From positions 45,802,425-45,866,424 of the forward strand of contig NC_090020.1 in the NCBI RefSeq assembly GCF_036417845.1: 64,000 bases of DNA, given 5' to 3'. This stretch comes from Apteryx mantelli. Taxonomy: Eukaryota > Chordata > Aves > Apterygiformes > Apterygidae. Both the position numbers and the translations under genes were made by a program. Positions 62,847-64,000 of the stretch are shown here, piece after piece (the stretch's first letter is position 1; every line of letters begins with the position of its first letter). The notes under the pieces are model-generated. The model had not been told where the DNA came from. It did not search any database and was given only the letters and a program-made list of their open reading frames with translations.

Positions 62847-63330
62847 GCATGATAATTGGGGACAATCTTATATGATGAGCTGTAATTCAAAAATTCTCAG
62901 AAACATTGTTTAGAATCAGAAATAAGAGGTGGAATCAAAGCCATCTGTTGAGCTTAAGTACAGAGGAATGGAGATTACAACCCAGCCTCCCTATTTGGAA
63001 GACAAAAATTCAGAACCTAACTGCTTAAGCCATCATATCTAAAGACTTAAGAAGTCTTCCAGCCAGAGTGCTTGAGCACATATAAACTGTGTTGTGATTG
63101 TGCATATAGATAACCACTTGAAGGAAAAGGCAGTTTTAGAACTGCAGTTTTAGGAAGAAAAGACATTCAACATTTTATTCTCATGCAGCTATAATTGACC
63201 CTTTCACCATAATGCACCATATTATGGAAATTCAGTAACTAATCACTTTATGTTTCATTTTGTTCTAATGTGAAGCTACAGTACCTCTCAAATAAAAACA
63301 TTTTATTGCTTTTTACTTAAAGTAGCATAC
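62062..63330 (-). other. MAN2A1: MAN2A1 intron (1.3 kb)
   Basis: It is AT-rich with one A27 run. No other feature was recognised. Confidence 0.9.
62814..62840. repeat. Homopolymer A27
   Basis: Twenty-seven consecutive A lie in MAN2A1 intron 62062-63330. On the transcript strand it is a U-run. Confidence 0.95.
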
Positions 63331-63496
63331 CTGATATGCTTCATGTGATACTGTAGTTGCTCCATCCCAAACAGCACTAATCTGGACAGTAACAGGTTTT
63401 CCCAAAGGAGATAATAATTTAACTCTGGGTGAATTCACATTGACTGAAACCACTGAAAATCGCTCTTGTTCCACAGGATTATATATCAGAAGGTAC
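63331..63496 (-). CDS. MAN2A1: MAN2A1 coding exon, tenth from last
   Basis: This 166-nt exon encodes 55 complete codons after the last base of a split codon. The translation runs from YLLIYNPVEQER through SGKP-like LGKPVTVQISAVWD to SHEAYQ. On the minus strand the acceptor is TTCTTGCAG and the donor is CAG|GTATGC. It ends on a codon boundary, matching the phase of the next exon. In the family this segment is an early strand-rich part of the C-terminal GH38 domain. It is the most upstream exon visible; the sequence from 63497 to the window end is intron. Confidence 0.94.
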
Positions 63497-64000
63497 CTGC
63501 AAGAATATATTTGCCAAATTATCTTTGTGAGACAAGCTTCTTCAGGTTTAATATTGTTGCACATAAATTATACAAACAAAGCATTAAAACCAAGCTAAAA
63601 CAACAGGTACATATCACAACAAATAAGTAGGCAAAACATAACCAGGAAACAATGGATATTTAACATCAATTCTTGGCAGGTCTTTTCTTATGCTGTTATT
63701 TCTCAAATGCTTCAAACAAAAGGAATTTTGAAAATACCATACAATAAAAATAAATCAATTTCACATCTTAACTACTAAAGAATTGCCATTTATAGTTACA
63801 AGCACAAATCAGATATTCAGATTAATCTAAATGGGTTCTTCAGGATAAATTATTAAATCCTTATCCACAATTGTTTTCCCTTCATTTAAAACATAATTTA
63901 GAAACAATGAAGTAATGAACAAAACTTTGTGTACGTACATATATTTGATGTACATTCTTTGAAGGAACTAGTTTCTCTCTGCTATAAGGGAAAGTCCAAA
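63497..64000 (-). other. MAN2A1: MAN2A1 intron, partial
   Basis: This is the start of the intron upstream of the first visible exon. The preceding exon must end two bases into a codon; none is visible before the window edge. Confidence 0.8.

Larger units (their letters stand above)
23637..64000 (-). other. MAN2A1: MAN2A1 gene, 3' half (Golgi alpha-mannosidase II)
   Basis: Ten exons read on the minus strand from high to low coordinates and join without a frame break into 502 codons and a stop. The product is the C-terminal half of Golgi alpha-mannosidase II. This type II membrane glycosidase (GH38) removes the alpha-1,3 and alpha-1,6 mannoses from GlcNAc-Man5-GlcNAc2 in the medial Golgi, committing N-glycans to the complex type. 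Conserved family blocks seen here include YLLIYNPVEQER, AHLPPLGLGVYQ, WYGTT plus [56 protein letters not shown] and LMHSPPDARN. MAN2A1 is preferred over its paralogue MAN2A2 because the last two exons and the ending STFRI/RLR-like tail resemble MAN2A1 as I remember it; this was not aligned. The membrane anchor, catalytic aspartates and promoter lie outside the window. Z linkage is expected from known bird synteny but is not shown here. Confidence 0.95.

Noticed and set aside
24743-63496. MAN2A1 as a pseudogene
   Set aside because: All ten exons have valid splice sites and compatible phases, and the joined frame has no premature stop.
1-64000. CRISPR array, operon, rRNA or phage-type system
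   Set aside because: No regularly spaced repeats or dense coding was found; intron structure and CR1 elements show a vertebrate genome.

Overview
The window is vertebrate nuclear DNA, almost certainly from a bird. It is AT-rich and mostly non-coding. The interspersed repeats are CR1 LINEs, two of them long and well preserved, and one ends in the (ATTCTGTG)n tail typical of avian CR1. No bacterial-style operon, CRISPR array, rRNA or tRNA gene was found. The species cannot be named from the sequence alone.

The one gene I can support firmly is MAN2A1 (Golgi alpha-mannosidase II, GH38), on the minus strand. Ten consecutive coding exons lie at 63331-63496, 61825-62061, 61588-61710, 54329-54443, 50849-50982, 49658-49799, 44954-45087, 28267-28461, 24743-24853 and 23637-23789. 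All have AG/GT splice sites and compatible phases. They join into 1,510 nt, which is 502 codons plus a stop. This is the C-terminal beta-sandwich half of the enzyme. The signal anchor, catalytic GH38 domain and promoter lie beyond 64000.

Layout: 1-23636 is the 3' UTR plus downstream intergenic DNA. It contains an old CR1-like LINE fragment (about 1480-2095), a well-preserved CR1 (about 17938-18562, minus), several unexplained open frames or exon-like segments (9652-9824, 12427-13086, 14640-14849, 17487-17801) and candidate poly(A) signals for MAN2A1. From 23637 to 64000 the sequence is MAN2A1 exons and introns. The largest intron is 16.5 kb (28462-44953) and holds a second well-preserved CR1 (about 32960-33742, plus), an old CR1-like fragment (31302-31640), a possible LTR-like block (about 37620-38592) and a short CR1 tail (43451-43527). 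Another decayed CR1-type reverse transcriptase fragment sits at 48870-49480, and another CR1 tail at 55943-56014. Microsatellites and long homopolymers are scattered through the introns.

I found no clear new biological system. The items most worth a second look are the 219-codon open frame at 12427-13086, the exon-like segments downstream of MAN2A1, the hairpin-rich LTR-like block, and the inverted pair of 91%-identical CR1 copies flanking the last three MAN2A1 exons.
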